In this document: positions 31,693-42,179 of the stretch, piece by piece
Numbering within the stretch: position 1 is the stretch's first letter
How the letters are laid out: each line of letters starts with the position of its first letter
NCBI GenBank assembly: GCA_001695595.3
Contig: MBPM02000048.1
Span: 186,001-250,000 of the forward strand
Source: Plasmopara viticola
Lineage: Eukaryota > Oomycota > Peronosporomycetes > Peronosporales > Peronosporaceae
DNA length: 64,000 bases
Direction of reading: 5' to 3'
Translations under genes and position numbers: made by a program
Notes under the pieces: generated by a model
The model's input: only the letters and a program-made list of their open reading frames with translations
Database searches by the model: none
What the model was told of the DNA's origin: nothing

Positions 31693-31706
31693 ATATTATT
31701 ATGTTT
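31693..31706 (+). repeat. Target-site duplication, right copy (14 bp)
   Basis: ATATTATTATGTTT directly follows the ATACA tail and matches 31350-31363 exactly. Confidence 0.92.
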
Positions 31707-32599
31707 AAATAAAACATACTTGTTAAATAGCATAGGATGAGCAAAGATAAAGAGTAACAAGAAGTCAAGGATTGTGAAGCGTTTAACGATTTTGATTTGC
31801 AAAAAGCAACCCACGCAATATGTGATTTTGATTACTTATGACTGGAAGGGTCGATAGTTTACTAATAAGGACCGACAAAGATAAAAAAGACGGTCATCTG
31901 TCGATTTGATTAGAACATCCCCTTGATACAGCTGACCCACACCGCAGCCAAAAAACCATAAAATAAATGTCCTCAGGGACTTTGAGAGCCCGATCGCATA
32001 GTAATAATGTGATACGATAGGCTACGCAGCCATGCCTTGCATAGAAAAACCAGCCATGATTAACAGTTAAGTCACCAAGAAGTCAGCATTTGATCAGGTT
32101 GTTCACTAGTCTAATCATGTAAGATGATTAGGCGATACCTATAGGATGTGCCTACATGAGGAATAGCATAGTTGACAATTTGCCATGTAGGTCTAATATT
32201 GCCGGTGTATTTACATATCAGCATGACAAAGAGATGCTAGACTGAGGCTTAGCGATTTATGCAGTAAACAGATGTACAGAGTCTGATCCTATATACTTAC
32301 GACTGGCAAGATCGACAGTCTATCAATTATATGTGAAAAATTAGCGGAAAGACTCAATCCAACAAATGTTTGGTGTCGTCTTTATTAGATCTGATTGGCA
32401 CACTCAATTTGGTATGCGATCAAATCCACACGATCTTCTTGAATTAATTGCTAGAGAATATTGACTTGATGATTGTTGTGGAGTTGGTAGATAGCAAAGT
32501 GAATCGGTCGGGACTAAGTTCTTCCTGCTACCTCTGAGCCGACTCATATCTTTGTTCAAAATGAGCTATCCATTATAAACAGACTGTATACACGTCATA

Positions 32600-35160
32600 T
32601 GAAGTTTACGTGACGCTCAAATATGCACAATTGACCGGCCGAATCGTAGTGCCAATCACAAATGGCTTAGCTGACGTTCGGATCGATCAAAAGCTCTGCT
32701 TTCAGGCAAACGTAAGCAAGTCGTGCCTTTTGACAGGTGGGCAAGTCAATCCGCGCACTATACTTCGCGGTGGAGGTCCTCAAATTCTTTATCCAACTTT
32801 GCCCAGTGCGAAACGTGCTTCATCTCTCTATTTGGTTCCTATATGCTCTCAGTTGTTTTAAATAACCTTCCCACTTGACACGCCATTCGAGTCTACGTTG
32901 CACATTGCAAGACTCTAAATTTTTAAAGTGAACGTGTGATTTACCAGTCTCTCCATCGACAATGCTTGGTGCGATTTTGACGTGGGTTGTGTATTGATAT
33001 TGTCTAGACTTGGCACATAATGCGTCAATAACTCGCCGGGTGTAGTCGTGAGAACCTCGCAGGCAATTTCAGCTTAGCTTTTTTTTACAACTTTGTCGTC
33101 GATTGTCTTGATAATACGAACTGAACCGACTTGGTTTGCAATCATTTTACTCTTTTGCCCTCCATATCTTTGAGGCAATTCTCGGTAGCAAGTTCTTGGA
33201 ATCCAAAAAAAGCTTCGCGCCAATTCTTGTTATAACACTGCCTCTGTATTTCTTGAACGGCGAACAAGTTCTTTCATGGAAGTTCGATTAACTTCTCACG
33301 TTTTTCCACAAACTTCTTGGCAATTAGGATCGACTAACTTCTCGTGTTGAGCTCGATAACTCGTTTTGTAATATCAACCTTGGTAGTCACCAAGTGGTGA
33401 ATACTTTGTCAAAAAGACTGACAAGTGTTGCATGTGCATATTTAATAGTACTTGAATGGTTTGCCAACCCATACACAACGATGCGTTTTCAGAACCAGAT
33501 TTTGACGTCCTGTCTACCCGTAGCTTTGAGCTTGATGAGCCGCTATTATACTCAACTTGGCTTTCATTTGATTCATCAGCAATTTTCAAAGCTTTGACTT
33601 GAATTCTGAATTCCTGTTGCTGATGATGACTTGGGGAAACTCTATGAGAAATGATCTGGTGACGTCTTCAGCATCAGCTTTGTTGTGACTTACAACGTGC
33701 TTTGTGCGCCTCGACAGCTTATCTACGACCATCAAAATAGCGTAGTATTTAATTGAAAGTGGCAATCCATGTTAAATCCCAATAGAAAACTTTCCAATAC
33801 TCGGTCAAAATTAGGATCGGCATCATTTTTTCGATCTTATTGAGACTGCTTGATTTCCATTGCGTACATGCTTTATATGATGTAGCGCATCCCTTAACGT
33901 CTTTTTTTAAGTTGGCAGATAAACCATTGCGCAATCTAAAAATGTGTGCGCTAAATCTAGGATAAGTAACTACTGGCCCATCAAGTTGCTCACTGAAAAT
34001 ACTCGTGCGCAAGATGTCATTAACCAGTACACAAAACCAGTTGACGTTGTGATCTGCTTGAGATATGGCATCTCTCTCATCTTGACAATCTTGGAATTTG
34101 TTTACTGCTTCATATCCAGTCCGAGATTTACTGAATAGTAAATTCTTTGTGGAGCCTTCTTAAAACTATGTACTTGATAATGAAATCAGTGAATTATCAA
34201 TATTCGGTAGGGTAGCTCTCTTTTCAAAGTCCACGTCGTCGAGAAGTACGCAAGCCACGGATTTATGCAAGTCACGTAGCCCTGATACCATGCAAAAGTA
34301 ACGTCTCGATGTAACACCAAAATTGAAATATTATACGTTGTCGCATTTATGCACTAATGGCGACAGATTTCTTTGACCCGCATCATGATCCGCCTGACGA
34401 AATAACGCATCCGCTCTGACGTTCCGCACACCTCTCAAATGATGAAGCACAAAATCAGCTTGGAAGAGAATGTAAGAAAATGCGTCAACTTTGGTGAAAC
34501 TTTGACGTGATGCACCATCCATCGACATGCAAAATTGTCCGTTAAAGTATTAGATGGTCAACCATGGAAAAAAGTGTCGCTATTTTTCCAGCGCCACCTT
34601 GACGGCGAGAAACTCTCTCTCGTGCGGTGGCCAATTTATCTCGTGTTGCTCAAGTTTCTTAGAGTAAAATGCATCGGATGATTGTCTCTAAAGCATGGAG
34701 ATAGCACTGCGCCGAGACAATGACCGGATGCTACTGTGGTGACTAGAAATCCCTTGGAGAAATGGAAAATGTTCAAAATCAGAGCTTGTTGCTCAAAGGC
34801 ATTTTCTTCTTCTGCACCCCACCACTCGACGTCTTTTTTCGTAAAATCACTCAATAATTTTACATGGGTAGCAAAATCATAGATTAAACGTCAATAATGA
34901 CTGCGGGAAAGACTAAATAGCTCGTTCTTGGACTGTAATGACGCCATTCCTTGAATCGCGGGTGTCTTTTTGTCTTATCAATGTGCAACCCGATACCTGA
35001 TATTGTGTGTCACAGAAGGTCAACAGACGATAATTCAAACGAGCATTTGTTACGCAGAACTCCACAAACTCGTCAGAGTGTGACGACAAGAGCGAGTCGC
35101 ATGTGCGACCGGTGCGCAAGATGCAAGCGGTAATAAGTTACAAGCACGGGCTTTTTGACC
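32600..35160 (-). mobile_element. Broken Ty3/gypsy retrotransposon (chromovirus-like)
   Basis: On the minus strand the pol order is traceable over shifting frames. The end of reverse transcriptase (VDLL-HTISGIGLHIDKTK, about 34980-35030) comes first. RNase H follows (WWGAEEENAFEQQAL, then FLVTTVASGHCLGAVLS, about 34690-34850), where the usual TDAS is TVAS. The RNase H end FVLHHLRGVRNVRADAL is at about 34400-34460. The integrase zinc-binding part KKDVKGCATSYKACTQ is near 33890. The integrase core start WDLTW is near 33765 and later blocks lie to 33370. A chromodomain-like end is near 32800-32960. Multiple stops and frameshifts make it inactive. The 5' half (gag, protease, most of RT) is missing at about 35.2 kb, where the copia copy begins. 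Confidence 0.78.
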
Positions 35161-35309
35161 TCAGGCGTATAGAGTTCAACCTGGACTAATACGAGGCCGT
35201 CGACGCTTGAGAAAATGGTGCAAAGCGGACACAAAGCTAAGTGGTTACGCGCGATAAAAAGTAAAATTTAATCATTGGCATAGCAAAAGACACGAACGCT
35301 TGCGGATCT

Positions 35310-37090
35310 GCGATCGTTATGCTGGCATAGCACCTCCCGATTGCTCATTAAGCTGTGTCCCAACGCGGGTGGGCCTCACCTTCGACTCCATGAACAAAGT
35401 CTGGTAGGTCTCCCTTGCTGTTGCATCATGCTGTTCTTGCTCGTGTTCATCTCGTTCAGCATGCAGCAAGTAATCTAGATTAGCGTGCGGCTTATGCGCT
35501 CTGTAGTGCCATCTTGCCTCGAGTTGCGTGGCACAGTTGGCTTTTATTTGATTTTGTTTTGCTGACAAAATGCTGCTTAATTCTGCGCTGTGATGCTCGC
35601 CGCCGCTGCCACTGAGTAGTACCTTGACGTCAATGAAGTACTCGAGCTTCATGTCATGGAAGTATCTTTTAAACGCCTCCAACACGTCGCTCTTCTTGTA
35701 CAACGAGTAAATCGTCGCAGAACGACTTCGCATCGCAAGGTATCTCACGATGTGGCGGCAGACACCAGCATTTTTGGTGGCTTTAGATAAATCCGAATCG
35801 CTGCTCTTGAATGTTTTTCGCACTTCTTCAGTCGTCATACACATGTCGCATACACCACTTGCGCCCACGCAGTCGCCATCGATGTGACCACCTTTGATCA
35901 ATTTGTTCACGGTTAAGCTGAATACGTGCCCTAGCCTGTGGTGCAACAATTCGGCTTCGTTTCTGACTGTGTGGCGCTCGGCGCTCGACTCGACGTCTAA
36001 CATTACTAGTATGGCACGCTGCGTTCCGGTCGCAATACTCCGTCCATTTTGCTTGCGATGCAATATTGCGGGAGATCTCGACCTTCACCTCGCGCGCTGA
36101 TGCCGAAATCAGCAAAACCGGTTTTTGCACGAGTTGCGCGTTTTCGTGCCGCGCTTTTATCCATTTCGTGCTACTCCAGATCCGCAGCGTCACCGTGGCC
36201 TGACCGAGCACCTTCAATCGCGCGCTGCTTTTTGCACTCGAAACGATGCGCGTCGTCATCGCTTCACGCAACTCAACAGTTCCTTCAAGCTCCTTGCACG
36301 TGTGCACTATGGCGCCGCTACCAGTGACCTTGTAGGCGCTGAACAACACGTGTATGTGGTTCTCATGCTGGCTGCTGTCACCACCATTGCCACTAGTCCT
36401 TGCTCAGCAGTCGCGCGAACACTTCCCACAGTTGAAGCACTGAAATCCTGCTCCTCTATTTCACTGACCATCACTCTTTTCGCCAAACTGACGTTTTCTA
36501 CGTGCTTGCCCACCTGCAGCGCCGTCTCACACTCGACGTGTACTCGCGCCTATTCGACGATGAGCTTGTTCACGAGGTCGCTAAACTGAATAGAGTCTCG
36601 TTAATGCGAAGCGCCTGCAATATGTTATTATACGACGCTGACAGGCTGTGCAGCATCGTCGCGCACATCTCCTCTTCACTTGGCCCGTGTTTTTTACTCC
36701 CCAATTAAAGAGTTATGTTGCTCCAGCTATATCACGTGCGCGCTTATGTCCTTTACCGTATACTTGAACGATGCGAGCATCTTCTTGAGCCATAGCCGGC
36801 TTGCCACGTTCTGCGTTTGGTGGAACCTGCCTAATGCTGCCCATCTTTCATGATCCATGTGGACATGAAGCATTTATGACGTGTAACAGCTAAGAACCCG
36901 TCAGGCTAAGCCTCGATCGCCGCATGCGCTTGTTGCTCCTTCGTCATCATGACGACTGCTACACCAGCACCGCATCCCTGACCATTAGGAAATCTTCACC
37001 TTATGCGCCTATAGCGCGTAGTTTGAACCATTGAGTGGTACCATCTTGAGTGTCACATCCGCACTTGGGCGCTCAATCTGTTAAAAAATG
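35310..37090 (-). mobile_element. Truncated Ty1/copia element, copy 1 (gag to integrase)
   Basis: The gag start region (ERPSADVTLKMVPLNGSNYA, about 37020-37085, already holding a TAG) is followed by broken gag. Next come a protease/linker region matching copy 2 (RIVSSAKSSARLKVLGQ, near 36230) and the GAG-pre-integrase block LLHHRLGHVFSLTVNKLIKG with its CDMC zinc ligands (near 35850-35950). Integrase follows (HIVRYLAMRSRSATIYSLYK; GGEHHSAE). It stops near 35317, before reverse transcriptase. The integrase zinc-binding HHCC is better kept here than in copy 2. No LTR is found on its left side. Confidence 0.8.
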
Positions 37091-37305
37091 TAAAATAATG
37101 AAATGTATGGCTGCTTCGTAATCAGATACGTACTTTCGATTACAAAAACGCACTAATCAAAACATGCATAGCAGCTAGCTCTATATTATTAAAAAATATG
37201 TTTAAAGTATTGCTGTGTCAGTATAGAGCATAGCTATCCATGGAATTATCGCCGATACGAGAACAATCTCAAGACAATCGCATACATTTCTGTCCAGTAA
37301 TGTTC
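37091..37305. other. Spacer between copia copies
   Basis: About 215 bp of AT-rich sequence lie between the gag start of copy 1 and the LTR of copy 2. I see no LTR similarity or gene here. Confidence 0.4.
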
Positions 37306-37544
37306 TGTTGCTAAATAGGCAATTGGACGCAAAGGATTAAGGTGAAGACAGCTTGTGGTCGGAGACGTTAAATCAAATGTGAGTTATAAAGACAACTACT
37401 ACATCGAAGCTTAGAACTTTCCAGAAGCCTCTGACGTCATCGTCTTTCGTCATCATATGACGTCATTCTAATCCTGTCATCATTTGACGTCATTAGCAGG
37501 TACCCTTCCGGTATCGTACCGAAATACCTTTACTTGCTGCAACA
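37306..37544 (-). repeat. Complete 239-bp LTR of copia copy 2 (3' LTR)
   Basis: On the minus strand it begins TGTTGCAGC and ends TTTAGCAACA, giving the canonical TG...CA with a 6-bp terminal inverted repeat (TGTTGC/GCAACA). It directly follows the RNase H stop codon at 37551. Partial relatives lie at about 41475-41645 (5' LTR of the same element) and 47913-48007. Confidence 0.85.
37432..37492. promoter_or_regulatory. Three TGACGTCA palindromes in the LTR
   Basis: Perfect 8-bp CRE/ATF-type palindromes lie at 37432-37439, 37458-37465 and 37485-37492, spaced 26 and 27 bp start to start. TGACGTCA is the standard binding site of CREB/ATF-class bZIP factors. One intact site survives in the 5' LTR remnant (41619-41626) and one in the LTR fragment at 47932-47939. 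Confidence 0.75.
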
Positions 37545-37550
37545 TACACA

Positions 37551-38820
37551 TTATCTGTGAGTGTGTGTTCGGCCACTTTGCGCGGCAAGGCATAGATAAA
37601 GGAGGAAGCTTTTATGCTTGACTCGCCCAAGTGCCTTCGTCAGCCCGTCCGCTACCATCTCATCCGTCGGCTTGTATTTGAGTGTTATGACACCTTCTTC
37701 CTCTTTTTCACGTAAGAAGTATAACTTGATGTCAATGTGCTTTGTTTGCGCGTAAGAAATTGGATTCTTTGCTAACGCGATGCATCCTTGATTATCTTGA
37801 TAGACCATCGTAGGCCCTTCCGATGTACAATTCACATCACTAAAAAGAAGACGCAGCCACACTGCCTCTTGAGTTGCAGAGTATAAGGCCATGTGCTCCG
37901 CCTCTGTGCTTGATGTCACCACATTAGGTTGTCTTTTCTGTTTTCCACGATACCACGCTGCCATTGATGAAGAAAGCATAGCGTGTCGTGGAGCGGCGTG
38001 AGTCTAAGTCGCTCGCCCATGATGCATCCGCATAGCCCTGTAGCTCTCTCTTGTTCTTTCCGCTAAACACAATGCTGTAGTCTGCAGTCGTCTTCAAGTA
38101 CTTCAGTATACGCTTGGTCGCAATACAATGTTGCATTTCATAGCGCTCACAATACTCGGTCACATCGCCTACTGTGTGGGCAATGTCTGGTCGCGTGCAC
38201 GTTGCAACATACATCAGTGCGCCGACAAGCTCACGGTATGGCCACTTTGACAGATATACGTCGTCATCTCTTGATCAGCTTGTCACTCTCGTCCGCTGGT
38301 GCGTGTACCTCCTTGCACTTGTTGACGCTATATTTTTCGGTAAGCCATTTGATGTACGCGCGCTGGTCGATGCGGATGGTCTTATTTCCCGCGTCACGCC
38401 GCACTTCAATCCCGAGACAGTACTTCAGCAGTCCCAACTCCGTGATGCTGAATTCGCTTTCGAGCGTGCTCTTGATAGCTTCAATGTGCGCTTGCACCCG
38501 CGCAAAGAGTGTTATCAACGAGGATGATGACAATGCTAAATTCACACTCCGAGCGTCTCACGTAGACGCACAGGTCGGCCGCTGTACGATTAAATTTTTG
38601 CTCTTGAAGGTGCGCATTGAGTCGATTGTTCCATTCGCGAGCAGCCTGCTTTGTGCCGTAAAGTGCATTGCGCAAAAGGCACTTTTTGCTCGGATGCCGC
38701 ACATCCTTTAAGCCGTCACGTTGATCCATGTAGATTGCCTCCCTGACGTCGCCATACAGGCACGCTGTGTCAACATCGACGTTCTCTATCACAAGGTCCT
38801 ATTCAGCCACGAGCATTAAT
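37551..38820 (-). pseudogene. copia reverse transcriptase and RNase H (copy 2)
   Basis: RT begins near 38792 (ENVDVDTACLYGDVREAIYM; NALYGTKQAAREWNNRL). The catalytic box normally YVDD reads LVDN (in VIILVDNTL, about 38505-38530), which should abolish polymerisation. It continues through KYCLGIEVRRDAGNKTIRID. RNase H is well kept: RPDIAHTVGDVTEYC, then SSTEAEHMALYSATQEAVW, YQDNQGCIALAKNP and KPTDEMVADGLTKALG. The stop is at 37551. Frame changes occur near 38264 and 37950. Confidence 0.85.
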
Positions 38821-39677
38821 GCTACATTGATTGACTCCTTTTTTTAGCACAACCGGCGCAAACGTCTAAAAATAATCCACTCCTGGTCGATGAGTGAAGC
38901 CCTTGGACACGAGTCACGCCTTCTTTTTGACGATCTTACCAATTGGCCCACGCTTAGTGCGGAAGACCCACTTGCACCCAATCGCCTTCTTGTCACGCGG
39001 TAGCTTCACAAGCGTCCACGTTCCGTGCTTTGCCAGTGATTGTATCTCACTTTTCATCGCGCGTAGCCATTCATTCTAGTGTTTGCTTTGCAAAACGTGA
39101 TCAAAAGATGACGCATTCTCGCCGTCACTTTCTGCTCTAACGCAGTACACCACTTCATACTCGACTTTGTAGTCGTCCAGGATAAACTCTACGCGCGGCA
39201 TCTTTGGATATTCTTGCTCGAAACGTGTTACCACTTGCTCTTTACGCACCGGTCGAACATGCGACTCATTCTCGCCGTCGCGTCCAGGCGTGCTTGATCT
39301 TTGTGTCGGCACAGCACCTCCTGGTCTTTCGGTCAGCTCTTGTACAACGTGTTTTGGCATCTCACTCGGTCCCATTGGTGGTATCGGTAACTCTTCCTTG
39401 CATTGGTATTACACAATTCTTGAACGTGCTCCTCATCACCCGCTATGTCGATCACAATTATCGCATATTAATAGCGCGCTACCGTCGTCGGTGCGTGTTT
39501 CACAAATGTCACGCTGTGCGAGATTACGAGCGCGCCCGTGCTTGCATCTAGCATTCGATATGCTCTGAGCTGCTTCGAGTAGCCAAGCATCAGACAGCGC
39601 ACGCCTTAGTTGTCGAGCTTTCCTCGCGGCGCCTTGGCCACATGTGCATAGCACTGGCTGTCAAAAACGCGCATATG
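38821..39677 (-). pseudogene. copia integrase C-terminal and linker region (copy 2)
   Basis: This connects integrase to reverse transcriptase. It includes a Pro/Ser/Arg-rich linker (GGAVPTQRSSTPGRDGENES, about 39250-39320) and the conserved RVEFILDDYKVEYEVV block near 39150-39190. The same TERPGGA-type linker ends copia copy 1. Frames shift at least twice. Confidence 0.6.
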
Positions 39678-40660
39678 TTAAGTGCGTGGCTTGCGTTGGA
39701 GCACGGGCTCAAACGGGCTCGCATTCGGACTCGATGGGTTTGGTACCACATTACGGATGTCTACAGCGGTCATCATAGTGTCACACCAGTAGACCTTGAT
39801 CATCTTGGCCTCGCTCAGCATGCAGCGAGTCATCTCGGTCAGAGTGCGATTCATGCGCTCTGCCATGCCGTTTTGCTCTGGATTGTGTGGCACTGTGAAT
39901 TCTTGTTTGATTCTACTTTTCTGCAAAAACTCTCCAACTTTGCGTTGCGATATTCACCGATATTGTCACTACACAGTACCTTTACGTCAATGCTGCACTT
40001 AAGCTTGGTGTCGTGATAGTGTTCCATGAATCCCTCCGGTACATCGCTCTTCTTGCGCAGCAGGTAAATTGTCGCAGAGCGACTCCGCATGGCAATGAAA
40101 TGCACAGCGTAGCGGCGAAGGGGACACGTGCCCGAGCGGGCGGTGCCACGGTCTGGCTTTATTTCGGACTGTATGGCACTCGGCGTTTGGCTCGACATCC
40201 AGCATTATTAGCATGCCACGCCGCGATCCAGTCGCAACAGTTTGTCCGTTTCGTCTCACAACAAAGCCGTTGTAGAAGATCTCAACCTTTATCTCGCGCG
40301 CTGCAGCCGCAGTCAAATAATACTAGCTCTTCGTCCAATCTTGTACGTGTAGCGCGTTCTCAAGCCGCGCATTCGTCCATCTCGTGCCATTACAGACTCG
40401 CAGCATCACTGTGTCTGGTCCAAGCACCTTCAACTGCGCGCTGCTTTTTGCGCTCGATACAATCCGGGCCATCGTTGCTTCCACATACTCTGTGAAATAT
40501 TTGCGCTCGTTGCACATATGTGCTGTGGCACCACTGTCCATGACCCAGAAGTCGCTTTCACTTCCTTCGCTGGCGCTAAACGCCACGTTCGAGTGATCTT
40601 CATATCGGATACCGTTTTCACTGTTGTCGTATACTTTGCCCAGCAGTCGCATGCGTAGTG
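39678..40660 (-). pseudogene. copia protease, pre-integrase and integrase core (copy 2)
   Basis: The protease active site is VMDSGATAHMCNE (about 40510-40550). The linker RIVSSAKSSAQLKVLG matches copy 1. The pre-integrase block reads WHRPLGHVSPSP but the CxxC half of its zinc site is deleted relative to copy 1. The integrase core is YAVHFIAMRSRSATIYLL, then SDNIGEYRNAK (normally DNGGEY) and HNPEQNGMAERMNRTLTEMT. Frames change near 40320 and 39900. Confidence 0.8.
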
Positions 40661-41456
40661 CTCACGCTTTCCACAGGTAAAGCACTATTCACCCATTCCC
40701 TTCTTGCCCTGACTGCCACTCTTCTTTCCAAAATGGTACTTCGTGCGATGCTTGCTTACGTGCAACGCCGTTTCATTTTCGGTGCGGCATGATTTCATTT
40801 GGCGCACTTCCTCAGCAATGATCGTGCTTACGAGATCGCTGAAATTGAACTGAGTCCACTCAGGCGAAATTCCTGCATCGGGCCCTCGTACGACTCTGGC
40901 AGGTTGGGCAGCATTGTCGCGCATACGTCCTCTTCATTTGGGCCGCAATCTGCGCTTCCCATCTGCAGCACCAGTTGCTTCAGCTCCATCACGTGTGCGC
41001 TCATGTCTGTCGTCGTGTACTTGAATGACGCGAACTTCTCCTTGAGCCATAGCGGGTTCGCCATGTCCTGCGTTTGGTGAACCCTCCCCAGCGCTTCTCA
41101 GGTTTCTTGAGCACTGGTCGCATTCATGACATGTACCAGCTGAGAGTCCATTAGGTTAAGCACGATCGCCGCGTGCGCTTGCTGCTCTTTCGCCGGCGTG
41201 ATACTGGCTTTATTGAGCACCGCTCCCCACGTGAGTCTGATACTGGCTTTATTGAGCACCGCTCCCCACGTGAGTCTGATCATAATTATTTTAAAAAAGT
41301 TCAGTTCACATTTTCACGTGCAAGAGTTATAGTATTTCTTGGTCACTTCCTACAGTCCCTTGGACATGAGGTATACTTCATTTTAGATGCCCATACCGCG
41401 TAGTTCAACCCGTCAAACGGGTGTATCTTGGGTATCGCGTCCGTTCTTGGGCTCAT
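40640..41456 (-). pseudogene. copia gag with zinc knuckle (copy 2)
   Basis: Gag starts at ATG 41456 (MSPRTDAIPKIHPFDGLNYA). It includes NLMDSQLVHVMNATSAQETW, then WLKEKFASFKYTTTDMSAHV and MLPNLPESYEGPM. It ends with a CCHC knuckle, CFTCGKREHYACDC (Cx2Cx4Hx4C, near 40650-40690). A perfect 39-bp tandem duplication (41203-41280) and frameshifts disrupt it. Confidence 0.8.
41203..41280. repeat. Perfect 39-bp tandem duplication within copia gag
   Basis: Units 41203-41241 and 41242-41280 are identical, each beginning ACTGGCTTTATTGAGCACC and containing CACGTG. Thirty-nine bp is 13 codons, so the duplication keeps the frame. Identity of the copies shows that it arose long after the element decayed, or by recent slippage. 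Confidence 0.95.
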
Positions 41457-41474
41457 AACTTTGTGAAAATCAAT

Positions 41475-41645
41475 TGGACGCAGAGGATTAAGGTGAAAAC
41501 GGCTTGTGATCGAAGACGTTATATCAAAGTGAATTATTAAGATTCAGTACGCTTTACTGCTACATCTAAGCTTAAAACCTTCTAGAAGCTTCTGAGATCA
41601 TCGTCTGACGTTATCATATGACGTCATCCTAATGCTGTCATTCAT
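41475..41645 (-). repeat. Truncated 5' LTR of copia copy 2
   Basis: It matches the complete LTR at 37306-37544 over its inner 170 bp (CAATTGGACGCAGAGGATTA; CTTCTAGAAGCTTCTGA; TATGACGTCATCCTAATG). It breaks off at about 41645, lacking the outer 65 bp with the GGTACC and AAATACCTTTAC blocks. It has clearly diverged from the 3' LTR, so insertion is old. Confidence 0.8.
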
Positions 41646-42179
41646 TCCGCATTTTGCCAGCTACATCGAAAGTGGACAGAGACAGGCCCAAGCTTGCTCA
41701 CCCACTTTTTCAGCCGTCAAATTGCTCTTGCTCCCCCCTCCGTTTAGCGGGTCGTGCCGAGCTAAACAGCTACCGAAGTTTACGTCAACTGGACAATTAA
41801 GCGCTTACAGTATTTTAGAGTAGGTTCAACCCTGCTAAACGACAAAACAAAGTGCGCTAGGTCTTACCGTAAATTATTGACTGGAATTGCTTTAAACTAC
41901 ACTGTAGTGAGACTTGTTTATCAGGACGCTAGGTCGTACTGACGTAAGTCTCCGAAAAGCTTAATTTCACGCGGAGTGAAAGAGGGCATACAGTGTAGGC
42001 TGCACTTACACAGTGTCCGGGTAATGAGGTTCCTCTTGACTAGTGTTTGCATAGGTGCTAGTTGCACTAGAGACGCACTTATCGCTGTCAATTTTTTTTT
42101 AATTTTATCAATCACGTTTGTGACTAAAAAAACAGAATAAAAAAAAGCTACAAAAAAGATATTTTTTACCTGTTGAAAC
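41646..42179. other. Spacer, no gene seen
   Basis: This is AT-rich sequence between the copia and LINE-a. Long minus-strand open codons here and to the right overlap the LINE ORF1 and have no motif. Confidence 0.4.

Larger units (their letters stand above)
30480..32480 (+). repeat. Second block of the 0.5-kb satellite
   Basis: The landmarks of the 12.4-17.5 kb array recur in the same orientation. GCAGTCATCCCAAAACGCA is at 30752. GGCTACGCGGCAATGTTTCACA is near 30899. CAGCCATGATTAACAG followed by GTCACCAAGAAGTCAGCA is near 32048. A GTGAAGCGTTTAACGATTTT block is near 31778. About three to four units can be traced, interrupted by the SINE-like insertion at 31364-31692. It lies 13 kb from the first block. 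Confidence 0.65.
37306..41645 (-). mobile_element. Ty1/copia retrotransposon, copy 2 (nearly full length, dead)
   Basis: The element reads on the minus strand: a truncated 5' LTR (about 41645-41475), gag, zinc knuckle, protease, integrase, reverse transcriptase, RNase H and a complete 3' LTR (37544-37306). The order PR-INT-RT-RH defines Ty1/copia. Several frameshifts and key-residue losses (see the gene entries) make it non-autonomous. The missing outer part of the 5' LTR means no target-site duplication can be tested. Confidence 0.85.

Noticed and set aside
31376..31700. tRNA- or 5S-derived head on the SINE-like element
   Set aside because: I could not find both A and B boxes at proper spacing; only a weak GGTTC string is seen.
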